NCBI RefSeq assembly: GCF_009649845.1
Contig: NZ_WJIE01000006.1
Span: 62,001 to 126,000 of the forward strand
Reading direction: 5' to 3'
From: Polyangium spumosum
Lineage (GTDB): Bacteria > Myxococcota_A > Polyangia > Polyangiales > Polyangiaceae
Length of the DNA: 64,000 nt
The notes beneath the pieces were generated by a model. The model made no database searches and had not been told where the DNA came from. It saw only the letters and a list, made by a program, of their open reading frames with translations. Both the position numbers and the translations under genes were made by a program. This document shows, piece by piece, positions 62,136 to 64,000 of this stretch (its first letter is position 1; each line of letters starts with the position of its first letter).

Positions 62136-63329
62136 TCAGCGCCCCTTCTTCGCCTCGAAATCCGAGAGCAACGCCGCCCGCAGAGGCGCGTCCGCGAGGA
62201 CGTCGAGCGCCGTGAGCGCGAGCGCCTGCGCAGCCACGAGCATCGCCTCCGCGCCACGCTCACCGCCCGCATGCCGCGCGAACGGGTGCTCGTGGCACAT
62301 GGTCTCGCCCTCGTCGCAGATCGCGATGAGCGGGTGGATCGAGGGGATCACGTGCGAGATGTCGCCCATGTCCGTCGAGCCCATGCTGCGCGAGGGGTCG
62401 ACCTCACGCGCAGGCCGGCCGAGCGCGGCGAGGTGCTCGCCGAAGCGACGCGCGAGCGGGAAGTTCGGGCGCAGGTCCTTGTAACCACCACGCTCGTGGA
62501 CCTCGACCTCGACACCACACGCGATCGCCGCGCCGCGCGCGCATCGCTCGACGAGCTCGCGCACGATCGTGAGCTCGGCGAAGGAGGACGCGCGCACGGC
62601 GTAGTCGACGACCGCGCGCTCGGGGATGATGTTCACCGCCTGGCCACCCTCGACGATGATGCCGTGGAGGCGCACGCCATCACGGAGCTGCACGCGCTGC
62701 ACGTCGACGAGGTGCATCGTGCCGAGCGCCGCGGCGAGCGCGCTCTTGCCCTCCCACGGGGCCATCGCTCCATGCGCAGGCACGCCCTTGAAGCGGAGCG
62801 AGAGCCAGTACGCCGCGAGCGACGTCGGCGCGAGCAAGTCGCAGTCGTAGGGGTGGAACATGAGCGCAGCCGTGACGCCCTCGAACACGCCGGCATGCAG
62901 GAGGCGGATCTTGCCGCCGCCGCCCTCCTCGGCAGGCGTGCCGATGATCTCGATCGTGCCCGCGAGAGGCGGGCGCGCCCGCGCGATCGCGAGGAACGCG
63001 CCAAGCGCGCCGCCCGCGATGAGGTTGTGGCCACACGCGTGGCCCATCTCGGGCAGCGCGTCGTACTCGGCGAGGATCGCCACGCGTGGGCCCGCGCCGT
63101 CGCCGAGGCGCGCGCGGAAGGCCGTCGGCAAACCACCCGCGCCGCGCTCGACGGGGACACCCTCGGCCTCGATCGCCTCGCAGAGCCAGGCCGCGGCGCG
63201 TGTCTCCTCGTAGCAGAGCTCCGGGTGGGCGAAGATGCGCGCCGCGACGTCACGGACGATCGGCGCGACGGCACGCGCGGCCGCGAGGATGGGCTCCCTG
63301 TCGGGCCTTTCGGCGGGCATCGTCTGCAT
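62136..63329 (-). CDS. M20 family amidohydrolase/peptidase
   Basis: A 397-aa zinc hydrolase. ILAEYDALPEMGHACGHNLI, GTPAEEGGGGKI, the dimerisation segment with HGAMAPWEGKSALAA and the final MCHEHPFARH match amidohydrolases such as AbgB or aminoacylase. The ATG at 63329 precedes a second ATG nine bases on. TATGCT lies 14 bases upstream. It is divergent from the methyltransferase-like gene. Confidence 0.92.
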   Translation of the reverse strand: MQTMPAERPDREPILAAARAVAPIVRDVAARIFAHPELCYEETRAAAWLCEAIEAEGVPVERGAGGLPTAFRARLGDGAGPRVAILAEYDALPEMGHACGHNLIAGGALGAFLAIARARPPLAGTIEIIGTPAEEGGGGKIRLLHAGVFEGVTAALMFHPYDCDLLAPTSLAAYWLSLRFKGVPAHGAMAPWEGKSALAAALGTMHLVDVQRVQLRDGVRLHGIIVEGGQAVNIIPERAVVDYAVRASSFAELTIVRELVERCARGAAIACGVEVEVHERGGYKDLRPNFPLARRFGEHLAALGRPAREVDPSRSMGSTDMGDISHVIPSIHPLIAICDEGETMCHEHPFARHAGGERGAEAMLVAAQALALTALDVLADAPLRAALLSDFEAKKGR

Positions 63330-63413
63330 GGCTTGATCGGCGCAGCATACAGCCCCCTCGCGCGGGGCGCTCGTGCGCGCGACGTGCCGCCGGGATGCGT
63401 TAAGCTGCCGCCC

Positions 63414-64000
63414 ATGCCCCGCGCCTCGATCCTGTCCGAGGTCCTCCGCCGCCGGTTCGACCCGGCGCTCGAAGCGCTGATGCGCAGGATGAGCCGCCAC
63501 GACGTGCGCGGCCCCCTGCGCGCCGCGCTCGCGCCCCACCGAAGCCGCGCGATGCGCCGCACGATCGAGCGCTTCGAGCCCCAGATCACCCCGCTCGAAG
63601 GCGCCGTGCTCCGAGGCGAGGCCGCGGCGATCGAGCGCTTCGACGCCCTCGTCGCCGAGGCCGTGGCCACGATGCGGAGCGAACGACCGAGGGATCTGGA
63701 CGGAGACGCGGCGTCCGGGCTCACGGAGCTGCTCTACACGGTGGACGCGCAGCTCTACCGGGATCGACCGGAGCTCATGGATGATCCGAGCTGCCCGGAG
63801 GACGAGCGGACCCACGCGCTCGACGTGCTCGATCGGTTCAACCACTGCACGGGGATCTACGAGACGGTGATGGCGGCGATCGAGCCGCTGGTCGCAACGG
63901 CGGAGGCGCGCGGAGAGCGGCCGATCGTGCACGACGTGGCGGCGGGGCACGGCGGGCTCGCGCTGGTCCTCGCGGAGCGGTTCGGGGATCGGGTCGCGAT
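63414..64000 (+). CDS. methyltransferase-like protein (cut by window edge)
   Basis: The frame is open from the ATG to the window end (195 codons seen). A helical N-terminal region (~1-160) leads to VHDVAAGHGGLALVLAERFG, a class I SAM-binding motif I. TAAGCT lies seven bases before the ATG with no Shine-Dalgarno. The rest of the fold is outside the window, so the substrate is unknown. Confidence 0.78.
   Translation, partial: MPRASILSEVLRRRFDPALEALMRRMSRHDVRGPLRAALAPHRSRAMRRTIERFEPQITPLEGAVLRGEAAAIERFDALVAEAVATMRSERPRDLDGDAASGLTELLYTVDAQLYRDRPELMDDPSCPEDERTHALDVLDRFNHCTGIYETVMAAIEPLVATAEARGERPIVHDVAAGHGGLALVLAERFGDRVA

Overview
The window is about 70% GC chromosomal DNA. It is crowded with lipoproteins, a MopE-type metal-binding protein, a PASTA-less Ser/Thr kinase with a Pro-rich linker, a cytosolic TPP enzyme, and an MXAN_5187-like protein. 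Together these point to a myxobacterium, most likely of the Polyangium/Sorangium group. This assignment rests on gene content and style only; no rRNA or marker gene is present.

Layout. 1-11040: a HEAT-repeat protein (cut by the window edge), two Uma2-family genes, a coupled pair of small cytosolic proteins, an ABC-F ATPase, a tandem pair of ~480-aa paralogous lipoproteins and a further lipoprotein. 11111-11452: a tRNA-Arg/tRNA-Lys operon with its own promoter and terminator. 11575-15290: MepA-like endopeptidase, exonuclease III, alpha/beta hydrolase and an almost ideal pentapeptide-repeat beta-helix protein. 15360-22923: two response regulators, a GH65-type glycosyl phosphorylase/hydrolase translationally coupled to a universal-stress-type protein, and a Lon-like protease, which read as a stress/carbon-reserve group. 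23125-35471: choice-of-anchor/MopE-type lipoprotein, TonB-dependent receptor, 5'-nucleotidase-like lipoprotein, TPP enzyme with a lone M17-N-like domain, MATE exporter, aminotransferase and a divergent Ser/Thr kinase.

35472-38681 is an accessory spot. It holds a 42-bp tandem repeat, then an NYN-domain (PIN-like RNase fold) gene with a consensus promoter and a terminator-like leader hairpin, all sitting between two 211-bp direct copies (two mismatches) of the 3' end of a PglZ/alkaline-phosphatase-fold gene. 38762-53822 is ordinary: penicillin-acylase-like protein, hydrolase, AMP-forming ligase, a trxB/uracil-DNA-glycosylase/DUF2085 operon, and an MXAN_5187-like operon with a FadL-like porin. 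53855-57202 is a second accessory spot, with lower GC, carrying a tight HEPN / KGGVGR-variant ParA-like ATPase / P-loop ATPase operon that looks like a biological-conflict (defence) system. 58385-58648 holds a convincing 6S RNA gene with promoter and terminator. The window ends with IMPase, mpl, a small lipoprotein, a membrane protein, an M20 amidohydrolase and the start of a methyltransferase-like gene.

Regulation. Several genes lack a Shine-Dalgarno sequence but have a TAnnnT hexamer 6-8 nt before the start codon, suggesting leaderless transcripts are common here. Others have strong AGGAGG-type sites. No rRNA, CRISPR array, insertion sequence or polyketide/peptide synthetase gene was seen.
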